Shown: positions 32,217 to 40,440 of the stretch, piece by piece | Numbering within the stretch: position 1 is the first letter of the stretch | How the letters are laid out: each line of letters opens with the position of its first letter | Origin: Trebonia sp964581815 | GTDB taxonomy: Bacteria > Actinomycetota > Actinomycetes > Streptosporangiales > Streptosporangiaceae | DNA: 64,000 nt | Reading direction: 5' to 3' | Assembly: GCA_964581815.1 (NCBI GenBank) | Contig: CAZORE010000008.1 | Span: 44,244 to 108,243 of the forward strand | The notes under the pieces: generated by a model | Databases searched by the model: none | Told to the model about the DNA's origin: nothing | Seen by the model: only the letters and a program-made list of their open reading frames with translations | Made by a program: the position numbers and the translations under genes

Positions 32217-33077
32217 CTAGCCGGGGAAGGCGCCGGCGAGGACCGCGCCGATCGGGCCGATCGCGGCCGGGTCCTGCGGGCCGACGACGATCATGCCGTC
32301 CGCGCCCGCGGACGCCAGCGACCGGGCAGATGCCGCAAGGGCCGCCAGGTCCGAGGTGTCGAACGCGAACACGGTCTTGGTGATCTCCGCCGGATCCCGT
32401 CCGGCCCGCTCGCAGTGCCCGGCAAGCACGTCGAACTTGTGCCGCACGGAGTCCGGGTCGCCGGCGAACACGTTGCCCGCGTCCCCGTACCTGGCGACCA
32501 GGTCCAGCGTGCGCTTCTCGCCACCGCCCGCCACGAGCACCGGGATGGACCCGCGCACCGGCCGCGGCGCGTTGTAGGCATCCCGCATCGCGTAGAACTT
32601 CCCGGTGAAGGTCGCCTGCTCGCTGGTGAACATTTCACGGCAGATGGCCAGCTCCTCATCCAGCCGGTCGAACCGCTCGCCGAGCCCGGGGAAGCCGATA
32701 CCGTAGGCCTCGTGCTCGGCGACGTCCCAGCCCGCGCCGACGCCGAGCACGGCCCGGCCGCCGGAAATCACGTCAAGCGTGGTCACAGCCTTGGCGAGCA
32801 GCCCGGGCGCGCGCATCGTCACCGGGCTGACCAGCGCGAGCAGCGCCGCGGACGACGTGACCGTGGCCAGCGCGCCGAGCACCGTGTAGGCCTCGAACAT
32901 GGGGGAGGCCGGCCCGCCGCCGACCCGGTTCTGGTGCACGTGGTCCGGCACCGAGATCGCGTCGAACCCGGCTTCCTCGGCCAGCTTCGCGGCATCGGCG
33001 AGCCGCCCGAACACCGCCGCCCCGTCATCGACGCTCCCGTAAGACCCAAAGTGAATGCCACGCCTGATAAGCGCCAC
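32217..33077 (-). CDS. LLM-class F420-dependent oxidoreductase
   Basis: A 286-residue F420-type LLM barrel: GRLADAAKLAEEAGFDAISVPDHV (about 21-44), the MRAPGLLAKAVTTLDVISGGRAVLGVGAGW segment, LDEELAICREMF, and VLVAGGGEKRTLDLVARYGDAGN. F420 use is inferred from family resemblance. The GTG at 33077 is chosen because GAGGGA sits just upstream and the protein then starts at the first barrel strand (IHFGSYG); the open frame to 33152 adds 25 unconserved residues. It may follow the CitE-like gene in the same transcript (stop 33168). Confidence 0.85.
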   Translation of the reverse strand: MALIRRGIHFGSYGSVDDGAAVFGRLADAAKLAEEAGFDAISVPDHVHQNRVGGGPASPMFEAYTVLGALATVTSSAALLALVSPVTMRAPGLLAKAVTTLDVISGGRAVLGVGAGWDVAEHEAYGIGFPGLGERFDRLDEELAICREMFTSEQATFTGKFYAMRDAYNAPRPVRGSIPVLVAGGGEKRTLDLVARYGDAGNVFAGDPDSVRHKFDVLAGHCERAGRDPAEITKTVFAFDTSDLAALAASARSLASAGADGMIVVGPQDPAAIGPIGAVLAGAFPG

Positions 33078-33167
33078 AAGATCCCTCGCATCGGTCGCCG
33101 GGCCAAGATATACAGCCCGAACGTATGCGTGGCTCCGCCTGCCCGCCACCATTACCGGGAATCCGCC

Positions 33168-34001
33168 CTAGCGGAGTGAGGCGATGATCGCCTCGGCCTG
33201 GCGGATGAGCGGGGCGTCGATCATCTGCCCGTCTACCTTGATCGCGCCCTTGTCGCGCGCGCCGGCGTCGCGCGCCGCTTCCAAGACACGCTTAGCCCAC
33301 GCGACCTGCGCCTCGTCGGCCCGGAACGCCTTGCGGACGACCGCGACCTGGCTCGGGTGGATGCAGCCCTTGAGGGTGAACCCGGAGGCGGCCGCGTCCT
33401 CCGCCTCGGCGGCGAGCCCGTCGAGGTCCGGGATGTTCACGTACACCGCGTCGATGGCCGGCCGGCCGTGGGCGGCGGCCGCGAGCAGCACCGCCGACCT
33501 GGCGTGCCGCGCGACGTCCCGGTACCCGCCGTCGGACCGCCGGCTTGTCCGGCCCCGCATCGCGGCGATCAGGTCCTCCGCGCCCCACATCACCGCGATG
33601 ACGCTGGGCGCCGCGGCGATCTCGGCCGCGTTGACGATGCCCAGCGGTGTCTCGCACAGCGCCACCACCCCCCAGTCCCCGCCGAGCGCGCCGAGTTGCC
33701 CCCTGGTCTCCGTTTTGGGCAGCATGACCTGCCGGTACCCGGTCCCGCGCAGCGCCGCGATGTCCGCCGCGTGCTCCGCCGTCCCGGTGGCGTTGACCCG
33801 GACGATGACCCGCGCCGGGTCCAGGTCCGTGGCGACGAGCGCCGCCCGCGCCGCGTCCTTGCCGTCAGCGCCGACGCCGTCCTCCAGGTCGAGGATCACC
33901 GCGTCGGCGGCGGCGAGTGCCTTCGCGTACCGGTCGGGGCGGTCGGCCGGGCAGAACAGCAGCGCCGGCCCCGGCAGGGAAGGGGGTTCCGCCGCCGTCA
34001 T
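33168..34001 (-). CDS. citE: CoA ester lyase, CitE (Rv2498c) type
   Basis: A 277-residue HpcH/HpaI-fold lyase. LLFCPADRPDRYAKALAAADAVILDLEDGV, the metal-ligand stretch ending in VALCETPLGIVNAAEIA (Glu), VMWGAEDLIAAM (Asp) and CIHPSQVAVVRKAF are shared with Mycobacterium tuberculosis CitE (Rv2498c). That enzyme is a beta-hydroxyacyl-CoA lyase tied to leucine breakdown. As in M. tuberculosis, a MaoC-like gene lies immediately upstream, here overlapping by one base (TGATG). ATG 34001 is preferred over 34016 because of that coupling. The exact CoA substrate is inferred. Confidence 0.88.
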   Translation of the reverse strand: MTAAEPPSLPGPALLFCPADRPDRYAKALAAADAVILDLEDGVGADGKDAARAALVATDLDPARVIVRVNATGTAEHAADIAALRGTGYRQVMLPKTETRGQLGALGGDWGVVALCETPLGIVNAAEIAAAPSVIAVMWGAEDLIAAMRGRTSRRSDGGYRDVARHARSAVLLAAAAHGRPAIDAVYVNIPDLDGLAAEAEDAAASGFTLKGCIHPSQVAVVRKAFRADEAQVAWAKRVLEAARDAGARDKGAIKVDGQMIDAPLIRQAEAIIASLR

Positions 34002-34522
34002 CACTCCGCGTCCCACTCGCTGAGAGGTGCCGGCTCGCCGTCGTCCGGCCGGCAGCGCATCAGCGTGGTCCTGGTGACCACCGCTACGACCTCGCCGTGC
34101 TGGTTGCGCGCGGTGTGCTCGAAGGTCACGATCCCCTGTCCTGGGCGGCTCGACGACAGCCGCTTGTCGGTCACTACCGTCTCGCCGTAGATCGTGTCGC
34201 CGTGCCGGACGGGTGCGGGGAACTTCGCGTCACGGAACCCGAGGTTCGCCACGATCGTGCCCTGGGTGAGGTGTCCGACGGAGAGGCCGACGAGGACCGA
34301 CATGGTGAGCAGGCTGTTCACCAGGCGCTCGCCGAACTCGGTCGACTCGCTGAACGCCGCGTCCAGGTGCAGCGACTGCGGGTTCATGGTCAGCGTGGAG
34401 AACAGCGTGTTGTCCGCCTCGCCGAGCGTGCGGCCGGGCGAGTGCCGGTAGACGACCCCGGTCCGCAGCTCCTCGAACCACAGCCCGCGCTGCCGGATGA
34501 CCTCGGTCGGCGGTTCGCTCAT
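34001..34522 (-). CDS. MaoC-family hydratase/dehydratase
   Basis: A 173-residue single hot-dog domain. GLWFEELRTGVVYRHSPGRTLGEADNTLFSTLTMNPQSLHLD carries the MaoC catalytic Asp/His region, then TQGTIVANLGFRDAKFPAPVRHGDTIYGET. It closely resembles Rv2499c-type proteins and mesaconyl-CoA hydratases. It would add water to an enoyl- or mesaconyl-type CoA ester and pass it to the coupled CitE lyase. It is the first gene of the pair or triplet with citE and the F420-type enzyme. Confidence 0.88.
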   Translation of the reverse strand: MSEPPTEVIRQRGLWFEELRTGVVYRHSPGRTLGEADNTLFSTLTMNPQSLHLDAAFSESTEFGERLVNSLLTMSVLVGLSVGHLTQGTIVANLGFRDAKFPAPVRHGDTIYGETVVTDKRLSSSRPGQGIVTFEHTARNQHGEVVAVVTRTTLMRCRPDDGEPAPLSEWDAE

Positions 34523-34627
34523 GATTCCCTCCCGTCACGCGACGTCACGCACGACATTACCCAGCCCGGCGGCGGCCGTTCCCGCCGCCTGGCCCGCGAT
34601 GTCGGCCCGCGCGGCCGGGCGGCTCGG

Positions 34628-35404
34628 CTACGGCTCCCTGGCCTCGAGCGCGGTGAGGTCGCGTTCCGCGTACAGGCGGTGTTCCCACTCCTCGTTCAGC
34701 ACGATCAGCAGGCACTTCTTGACGGGAAGGCTTTCCGGCGGCGGCCAGCCGAAACCGTCGGGCGGCGTGGTGTGCGCGGCGAGCGACTCGTCAGTCAGGC
34801 CGGCCAGCACGTCGTGCACCATGGCCGTCCTCGCCCGGCGCAGCGCGAGCACGGCGTCGAGCGAGGGTCGCGCGTCCCGGTCGCGCGGGACTACCGGGGT
34901 GTCGGGCATCTCACCCCAGGGCAGGCCGAGCGGGTCCCACGGCGACGTGTCGCCGAGGATCGCCCGGCCGACCCAGGCATCGGTGGCGAACAGCAGGTGG
35001 CGCAGCGTCTCGGTGAACGACCACTCGCCGTCCACCGACTCGTGCAGCCGCTCGGGCGGCAGCCGCCTGGCCCGCTCGACGGTCCGCTCCCAGCGCCGGC
35101 CGAGGATGTCCCATGCCGCGCGGAAGCCCGCCGGGTCGTCCGGGCGCATCTTGGCCCGGTCGGGGTCCCGCCGGTCGAGCTCCGCCTCGATCAGCGGCCC
35201 GACGTCGACGCCGTTGATCGTCACGTTTTCGATCCAGCCGCTGATGTCCACGTCGCACAGCTCAACGCCGCGCATCACCACGTCGTGCAGGTCGACGCCG
35301 CGGAGCCAGGCGCCGGTCAAGTCGCTCGCCCAGAACTGCGCGCCGCTCAGGTCGGCCCGCTCGAATCGCGATCCCCGCAGGTCCGCACCGGAGAAGTCAG
35401 CCAT
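34628..35404 (-). CDS. Pentapeptide-repeat / DinB-like fusion protein
   Basis: 258 residues. The first about 60 are pentapeptide repeats of the A(D/N)LxX type (SGADLRGSRFERADLSGAQF and on), forming a short right-handed beta-helix. The rest (about 95-255) is a DinB_2 four-helix bundle with AWDILGRRWERTVERARRL, SFTETLRHLLFATDAWVGRAIL and LIVLNEEWEHRLYAERDL. DinB-like enzymes include metal-dependent thiol transferases. Its activity cannot be inferred. It lies 70 bp downstream of the acyl-CoA dehydrogenase gene in the same orientation. Confidence 0.85.
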   Translation of the reverse strand: MADFSGADLRGSRFERADLSGAQFWASDLTGAWLRGVDLHDVVMRGVELCDVDISGWIENVTINGVDVGPLIEAELDRRDPDRAKMRPDDPAGFRAAWDILGRRWERTVERARRLPPERLHESVDGEWSFTETLRHLLFATDAWVGRAILGDTSPWDPLGLPWGEMPDTPVVPRDRDARPSLDAVLALRRARTAMVHDVLAGLTDESLAAHTTPPDGFGWPPPESLPVKKCLLIVLNEEWEHRLYAERDLTALEAREP

Positions 35405-35473
35405 GGACCGACCGTAGCGCCCGACCCGGACAATCCGCGTCCGTGATCGAGCTCCGCTCGCCGCGCGGCCTGC

Positions 35474-36766
35474 TCACTCGTCGTCTTCCAGGTACGCGGC
35501 ATATTTGGCCCGGGCGGCGGCCAGTTTCTTCGGCAGGTGCTCCGACGGCCACAGGTCGCTAGACGGCTCGTAACCGCGCAGCACCTGCTTGGCCACGGTC
35601 ACCTTGTGCACCTCGGTCGGCCCGTCGGCAATCCCCATGACGAAGGCGCCGTTCACCATCCGGGAGAACGGCATCTCGTTGCTCGCGCCGAGCGCGCCGT
35701 GCACCTGGAGCGCGCGCGCCGCGATGTCGTGGTACACGGCGGGCATGATCGTCTTGATCGCCGCGATGTTCTTGCGGACCCTCCGGTAGTCGTTGTACTT
35801 GTCGATCTCCCACGCGGTGTACAGCACGAACAACCGGAACTGCGCCAGCTGGGCGTAGGAGTCGGCGATGTAGCCCTGCACGAACTGCTTGTCCGCGAGC
35901 AGGCTGCCCGCCGTGTAGCGGGACAAGGCGCGCTCGCACATCATGTCGAGGGCCTTCTGGCACTGCGCGATGGTGCGCATCGCGTGGTGGATGCGGCCGC
36001 CGCCGAGCCTGGTCTGCGCGATCGCGAACCCCTGCCCCTCGCCGCCGAGCAGCGCGTCGCGGGGCACGCGGACGCCCTCGTACCTGATCAGCGCGTGCCC
36101 GCCCTCGCCGAGGGGCTCGGTGCCGACGCCGATGTTGCGCTCGATATGTATGCCTGCCGTGTCGGCCGGCACGAGGAACATCGACATGTTCTTGCCGCGC
36201 GGCGCATCCGGATCGGTCACCACCATGACGATGATGAACGAGGCGGACTTCGCGTTGGACGAGAAGAACTTGTAGCCGTCGATCACCCACTCATCACCGT
36301 CGCGCACCGCCCTGGTACGGAACTGCGTGGGGTCGGAGCCGCCCTCGGGCTCGGTCATCGAGAACGAGGAGAACACCTCGCCGTCGAGCAGTGGCCTCAG
36401 GTACCGCTCTTTCTGCTCGGGAGTGCCGAACCGGGCGATGATCTCCGCGTTCCCGGTGTCGGGCGCCTGGCAGCCGAAGATCACCGGCGCCCAGGACGAC
36501 CGCCCGAGTATCTCGTTGAGCAGGCAGAGCTTGACCTGCCCGTGCCCCTGCCCGCCGAGCGCGGGCTCCATGTGCGTGGCCCACAGCCCCTGGTCCCTGA
36601 CCGCCTGCTTGAGCGGGTCGACGACCTTGCGCACCCGGCCGCGCGGCGGCGCGTACGCACGGCCGGGCCAGATGAGGTCGAGCGGTTCCACCTCCTCGCG
36701 CACGAAGGCGTCGGCCCAGTCCAGCTTCTCCTGATACTCCGGGTCGGTTGAGAAATCCCACGACAT
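35474..36766 (-). CDS. Acyl-CoA dehydrogenase (FadE type)
   Basis: A 430-residue flavoenzyme. The FAD/substrate segment is FSMTEPEGGSDPTQFRTRAV (about 150-170), followed by WVIDGYKFFSSNAKSASFIIVMV. The C-terminal domain ends with RALQVHGALGASNEMPFSRM and MGIADGPTEVHKVTVAKQVLRGY. It makes a 2,3-double bond in an acyl-CoA and hands electrons to ETF; both ETF subunits are encoded 2-5 kb away. The ATG at 36766 (MSWDFS) has GGGAGG upstream. The chain specificity is unknown. Confidence 0.92.
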   Translation of the reverse strand: MSWDFSTDPEYQEKLDWADAFVREEVEPLDLIWPGRAYAPPRGRVRKVVDPLKQAVRDQGLWATHMEPALGGQGHGQVKLCLLNEILGRSSWAPVIFGCQAPDTGNAEIIARFGTPEQKERYLRPLLDGEVFSSFSMTEPEGGSDPTQFRTRAVRDGDEWVIDGYKFFSSNAKSASFIIVMVVTDPDAPRGKNMSMFLVPADTAGIHIERNIGVGTEPLGEGGHALIRYEGVRVPRDALLGGEGQGFAIAQTRLGGGRIHHAMRTIAQCQKALDMMCERALSRYTAGSLLADKQFVQGYIADSYAQLAQFRLFVLYTAWEIDKYNDYRRVRKNIAAIKTIMPAVYHDIAARALQVHGALGASNEMPFSRMVNGAFVMGIADGPTEVHKVTVAKQVLRGYEPSSDLWPSEHLPKKLAAARAKYAAYLEDDE

Positions 36767-36890
36767 TGCGGCGCCTCCCAAACGCAGACCAGCTGGCGAG
36801 CGACCCTCTTGCGGGTAAATGTTCACTCAGCCCGAGACAATCATCGGCGACGGGCCGTCGAAGAGATAGAGGTACCCAGGCCCGGACGAA

Positions 36891-36933
36891 GGTGGCCCCC
36901 GGCCCGCGGTTAGGTCGCGGGCCGGGGGCCACC
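36891..36933 (-). terminator. 18-bp terminator hairpin of the sedolisin gene
   Basis: Arms 36891-36908 and 36916-36933 pair perfectly over 18 bp (GGTGGCCCCC... with ...GGGGGCCACC) across a 7-nt loop, 42 bp past the sedolisin stop codon. No T-run follows. Confidence 0.75.
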
Positions 36934-36974
36934 GCACTAGGTTCCGATAAGGCAGTTATCTCTTCGCGTGAAGG

Positions 36975-38402
36975 TCAGAACTTGCCCGCGAGTTCGGGCA
37001 CGAACAGCGCCGCGTTGACGGTGCCAACGCCGGTCGCCAGGTCGTAGCCCTTGCCGGCGGAGTAACCCTGCACCGTGACGAGGTTGTTGCTCGCGTCGGT
37101 GAACGCGGTCGTGTTGTTGCCCGAGGTGACGTCCACCAGGCCAGGGGCGTGGACGGCCGACAGCAGGTACAGCGCCGGGTTGATCAGGCCCAGCGGGTGG
37201 CCCGCCACCTGGTCAGCCAGCGCCACGATGGCGGCGAACTCGGGCGACGCCTCGCTGGTCCCGCAGACGAGGTGCCAGCCGGGGGTGCTGCCCGGGAAGC
37301 TGGTGTAGTAGGTGACCGCGCCGTCGCAGGCGGCACTCATCGAGATGTCCGGGACGGCGCGCGGCAGCTTGCCGTGCGCTCCGGTGGCCTTGGCGATCGT
37401 GCCGGCCACGCCGAGCTGGTAGATCGGCAGGTTGAAGAATTCGGAGACGCCGCCACCGGTGGCGAAGGGGCTGGGCCCGTCGGTGCCGGTGAAGGCCTGC
37501 TGCAGCGGCACGTCGTAGGTATCGTTCCAGGTGACCTGCGAGAAGCTGCCTGCGGCGCTCTCCTGGATCTGGGTGCCGCCGACGGCGGTGACCAGCGGGT
37601 CGGTGGCCGGCCAGCCGGTGACCGGGGTGGAGTAGAACGATGAGCCGTCCAGCGTGGCGTTGGTCGCGCCGTCATCACCGGTGGACGCGAGCACTGTGAT
37701 GCCGTGGGCGAACGCGTCGAGGTACGCTGCGCGGAGCGGGGCGAGCTGCGCGTAGCTGGTGAAGGTCTCCTCGGTCGCGCCGAAAGACTGGGTAATCACG
37801 TCACCGAGGTGGTGGTCGATCACGTACTGCTCGGACTTGACGATGTTCGGGAAGCCGGTGACGCCCTCGGTCTCGGCGTCCGGCGTCTCGACCAGGAGGA
37901 TGTTGGCGCCCGGCGCGAGCGTGTGCGCGTACTCGACGTCCAGCGTGGTCTCGCCGGCCCAGCCCGGGTCCTCGGTCGTGACCGGGCCGGCCGGGGTGAT
38001 GATGTTGAAGGACGGCGGGTCCGGGTAGCCGAACTGCTTGTCGAATACGGACAGGTCGTTCTGGATCGTCGGGGACCCGAACGAGTCGACGATCACGATC
38101 GTCTTGCCCGCGCCCGTGATGCCATGCGCGTACAGGGGGGCCACGTTGTAGGCGGCCCGGAGCTGGTCCGGCCCGTAGCAGGCGATCGACAGCTGCGACT
38201 CGCACAGCGCGGTGGTCCACGGCGTGGCCCGCGTCTTGGCCTGCGGCAGTTGGATGATGCCGGGCGACACGCGGATGACCGGTGCCGCCGGCGTCGTGCG
38301 GGCGGCGAGCGCCGCGGGAGCGGACGTTGTCATCGCCGCGACGAACGCGGCGGTTAGCACGCTCGCCCCGGTCATCAGCGCGATGGGTCTTGCCTTGCGC
38401 AT
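36975..38402 (-). CDS. Secreted sedolisin (S53) peptidase without a pro-domain
   Basis: 475 residues. A Sec-type signal (MRKARPIALMTG..., ending near residue 33 at LAA) leads to a short linker and then the catalytic domain. The S53 residues are present: Glu and Asp in WAGETTLDVEYAHTL, the oxyanion Asp in ASTGDDGATN, Ser in CGTSEASPEFAAI, and the C-terminal calcium loop in DVTSGNN...GYDLATGVG. Sedolisins are acid-acting endopeptidases. The usual 140-residue pro-kumamolisin activation domain is missing, since only about 40 residues separate the signal from the catalytic core. It ends in a perfect 18-bp terminator. Confidence 0.92.
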   Translation of the reverse strand: MRKARPIALMTGASVLTAAFVAAMTTSAPAALAARTTPAAPVIRVSPGIIQLPQAKTRATPWTTALCESQLSIACYGPDQLRAAYNVAPLYAHGITGAGKTIVIVDSFGSPTIQNDLSVFDKQFGYPDPPSFNIITPAGPVTTEDPGWAGETTLDVEYAHTLAPGANILLVETPDAETEGVTGFPNIVKSEQYVIDHHLGDVITQSFGATEETFTSYAQLAPLRAAYLDAFAHGITVLASTGDDGATNATLDGSSFYSTPVTGWPATDPLVTAVGGTQIQESAAGSFSQVTWNDTYDVPLQQAFTGTDGPSPFATGGGVSEFFNLPIYQLGVAGTIAKATGAHGKLPRAVPDISMSAACDGAVTYYTSFPGSTPGWHLVCGTSEASPEFAAIVALADQVAGHPLGLINPALYLLSAVHAPGLVDVTSGNNTTAFTDASNNLVTVQGYSAGKGYDLATGVGTVNAALFVPELAGKF

Positions 38403-38604
38403 GGGACACTCCTGGATTTGGGAGAAGAACGACCCATTCGTTCGTAGTGGCCATGATCACACCGGAGGATGCTGAGAGGCATAAGAACCTCGCAATTTCC
38501 TGCGCGTCACGTGTGAATCTGCTCTGATCCAGCCTGATCCGGCTTGATTTTCCAGTTAAGCCCGGTCCTGGTCGAGACCCGGTCGCAAGACAGTGGACGG
38601 TGGG

Positions 38605-39573
38605 TTATCCCTTGTGCTTGCTGATCTCGTCGATGAGCTGGGGGAGGACCTGGAAGAGATCGCCAACGACGCCGTAGTCGGCGATCTCGAAGATGGGCGC
38701 CTCGGGGTCCTTGTTGACCGCCATGATCGTCTTGCTGGTCTGCATCCCGGCCCGGTGCTGGATCGCGCCGGAGATCCCGACCGCGACGTACAGCTGCGGG
38801 GAGACCGTCTTGCCGGTCTGACCGACCTGGAACGCGTGCGGGTACCAGCCCGCGTCCGTCACCGCCCGCGACGCGCCCACCGCCGCGCCGAGGGAATCGG
38901 CCAGCTTCTCGATGATGCCGAACCCGTCGGCCGACCCGGTGCCCCGGCCGCCGGATACGACGATCTGCGCCTCGGTCAGGTCGGGACGCTCCCCCTTCTC
39001 CGCCACGACCCGCTCGGTCACCCGCGCCGACTTGGCCGCGTCGGAGGCGACGAAGGAAACGGCCTCGACGGCACCCGCGCCGGGCGACGCCTCCGGGCTG
39101 ATCGCGTTCGGCCGTACCGCGATGATCGGGGTGCCGGCCTTCACGGTGGAGTGCACGGTGATCGAGCCGCCGAAGTTGGGCTGCTCGGCGAGGGGGGCGC
39201 CGTTGTCCCCGGCGGTGACGTTGACCGCGTCGGTCAGCACCCCCGACCCGGTCTTGACCGCGAGCCGCCCGGCGATCTCCTTGCCCTCCGTCGTCCCCGC
39301 GACCAGGACAGCCGCCGGGGATACCTGCCCGACCAGCTGCGCAAGCAGCTCCGCCGCCGGCGCCACGGGGTAATCGGCGAAGTCGGCGCTGTCGGCCGCG
39401 TAGACCTTCTCCGCACCGTACTCGCCCAGCCGCGCGGCGGCCGACTCCGCGCCCGGCCCGGCCCACACCACCGACGGGGCGCCCAGCCGCTTCGCGGCGG
39501 TCAGCAGCTCCAGGGTGACCTTCTTGACCTCGCCGTCAGCGGTGTGCTCCGCGAGGACCAGTACCTCAGTCAT
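38605..39573 (-). CDS. etfA: Electron transfer flavoprotein alpha subunit
   Basis: 322 residues. The C-terminal FAD domain is unmistakable: VVSGGRGTGSADGFGIIEKLADSLGAAVGASRAVTDAGW, QVGQTGKTVSPQLYVAVGISGAIQH and the terminal DLFQVLPQLIDEI. With EtfB it carries electrons from acyl-CoA dehydrogenases to the respiratory chain. ATG 39573 has GGAGGAG at proper distance; the open frame to 39708 overlaps etfB. It is 20 bp downstream of etfB. Confidence 0.97.
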   Translation of the reverse strand: MTEVLVLAEHTADGEVKKVTLELLTAAKRLGAPSVVWAGPGAESAAARLGEYGAEKVYAADSADFADYPVAPAAELLAQLVGQVSPAAVLVAGTTEGKEIAGRLAVKTGSGVLTDAVNVTAGDNGAPLAEQPNFGGSITVHSTVKAGTPIIAVRPNAISPEASPGAGAVEAVSFVASDAAKSARVTERVVAEKGERPDLTEAQIVVSGGRGTGSADGFGIIEKLADSLGAAVGASRAVTDAGWYPHAFQVGQTGKTVSPQLYVAVGISGAIQHRAGMQTSKTIMAVNKDPEAPIFEIADYGVVGDLFQVLPQLIDEISKHKG

Positions 39574-39593
39574 GAATGCTCCTCCAGGCCCGC

Positions 39594-40373
39594 TCAGATG
39601 AACTTCCGCTCGGCGAGGAACCCGGCCGCCTTGGCGCCGCCGTCCCCCTCGTCCTTCACGACCACGCCGGCCTGTCGCGGCGGCCGGGCCGCGAAGTCCT
39701 CGACCCACGACGCCGCGCCCGTCAGCCCGACGGATCCCGCGTCCAGGTTCAGGTCGGTCAGCGACAGCACCTGCACCGGCTTCTTCTTCGCCGCCATGAT
39801 CCCCTTGAAGGTCGGGTAGCGCGGCTCGTTGGCCTTCTCCACCACCGATACCACCGCCGGCAGCGACCCGGTTACCACCTGGTACCCGTCGTCGGTCAAC
39901 CGCCGGATGGTGACGTCAGTGCCGGAGATATCGACCTTGGAGGCGAGGGTGAGCTGCGGGACGCCCAGCCGCTCGGCCACCATGGCCGGCACCATCCCGG
40001 TTCGCGCGTCCGTCGACTCCGACCCGAAGATCACCAGTTCGAACCCGACCGCCTTCAGCGCCTCAGCCAGCGCCAGCGACGTCGCCAGTGCGTCCGATCC
40101 CGCCAGCGCGTCGTCGATCACGTGCACCGCCTTGTCCGCCCCCATCGACAAAGCCTTGCGGATCGATTCCGCCGCCTTCGCCGGCCCCATCGACAAGATC
40201 GTCACCTCGCCGCCGTGCGCTTCGGCGAGCTGCAACCCTGCCTCGATCGCGAACTCATCCAGGTAGTTGATCACCCCGTCGGCCGAAGCCCGGTTCACGG
40301 TGTTGTCACCCGGCACCAGCGACCGCTCAAGCTCGGTGTCAGGCACCTGCTTCACGCAGACGACGATGTTCAC
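39594..40373 (-). CDS. etfB: Electron transfer flavoprotein beta subunit
   Basis: 259 residues starting MNIVVCVKQVPDTELERSL, with NRASADGVINYLDEFAIEAGLQL, the AMP/FAD-loop region SESTDARTGMVPAMVAERLGVPQ and ITRRLTDDGYQ-like recognition parts. It forms the ETF heterodimer with the next gene. It is 66 bp downstream of the mutase gene, so mutase, etfB and etfA may be cotranscribed. Confidence 0.97.
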   Translation of the reverse strand: MNIVVCVKQVPDTELERSLVPGDNTVNRASADGVINYLDEFAIEAGLQLAEAHGGEVTILSMGPAKAAESIRKALSMGADKAVHVIDDALAGSDALATSLALAEALKAVGFELVIFGSESTDARTGMVPAMVAERLGVPQLTLASKVDISGTDVTIRRLTDDGYQVVTGSLPAVVSVVEKANEPRYPTFKGIMAAKKKPVQVLSLTDLNLDAGSVGLTGAASWVEDFAARPPRQAGVVVKDEGDGGAKAAGFLAERKFI

Positions 40374-40410
40374 GAGCAGTTCCTCATCTCTTTCTCCGCT
40401 TCCCCGGCGC

Positions 40411-40440
40411 CAGTGCCGGTCTGGTCAGTGCCGGTCTGGT
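40411..40440. repeat. 15-bp perfect tandem duplication at the mutase stop codon
   Basis: CAGTGCCGGTCTGGT occurs twice in direct succession (40411-40425, 40426-40440) and abuts the mutase stop codon (40440-40442, minus strand). It probably arose by slippage and has no effect on the protein. Confidence 0.7.
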
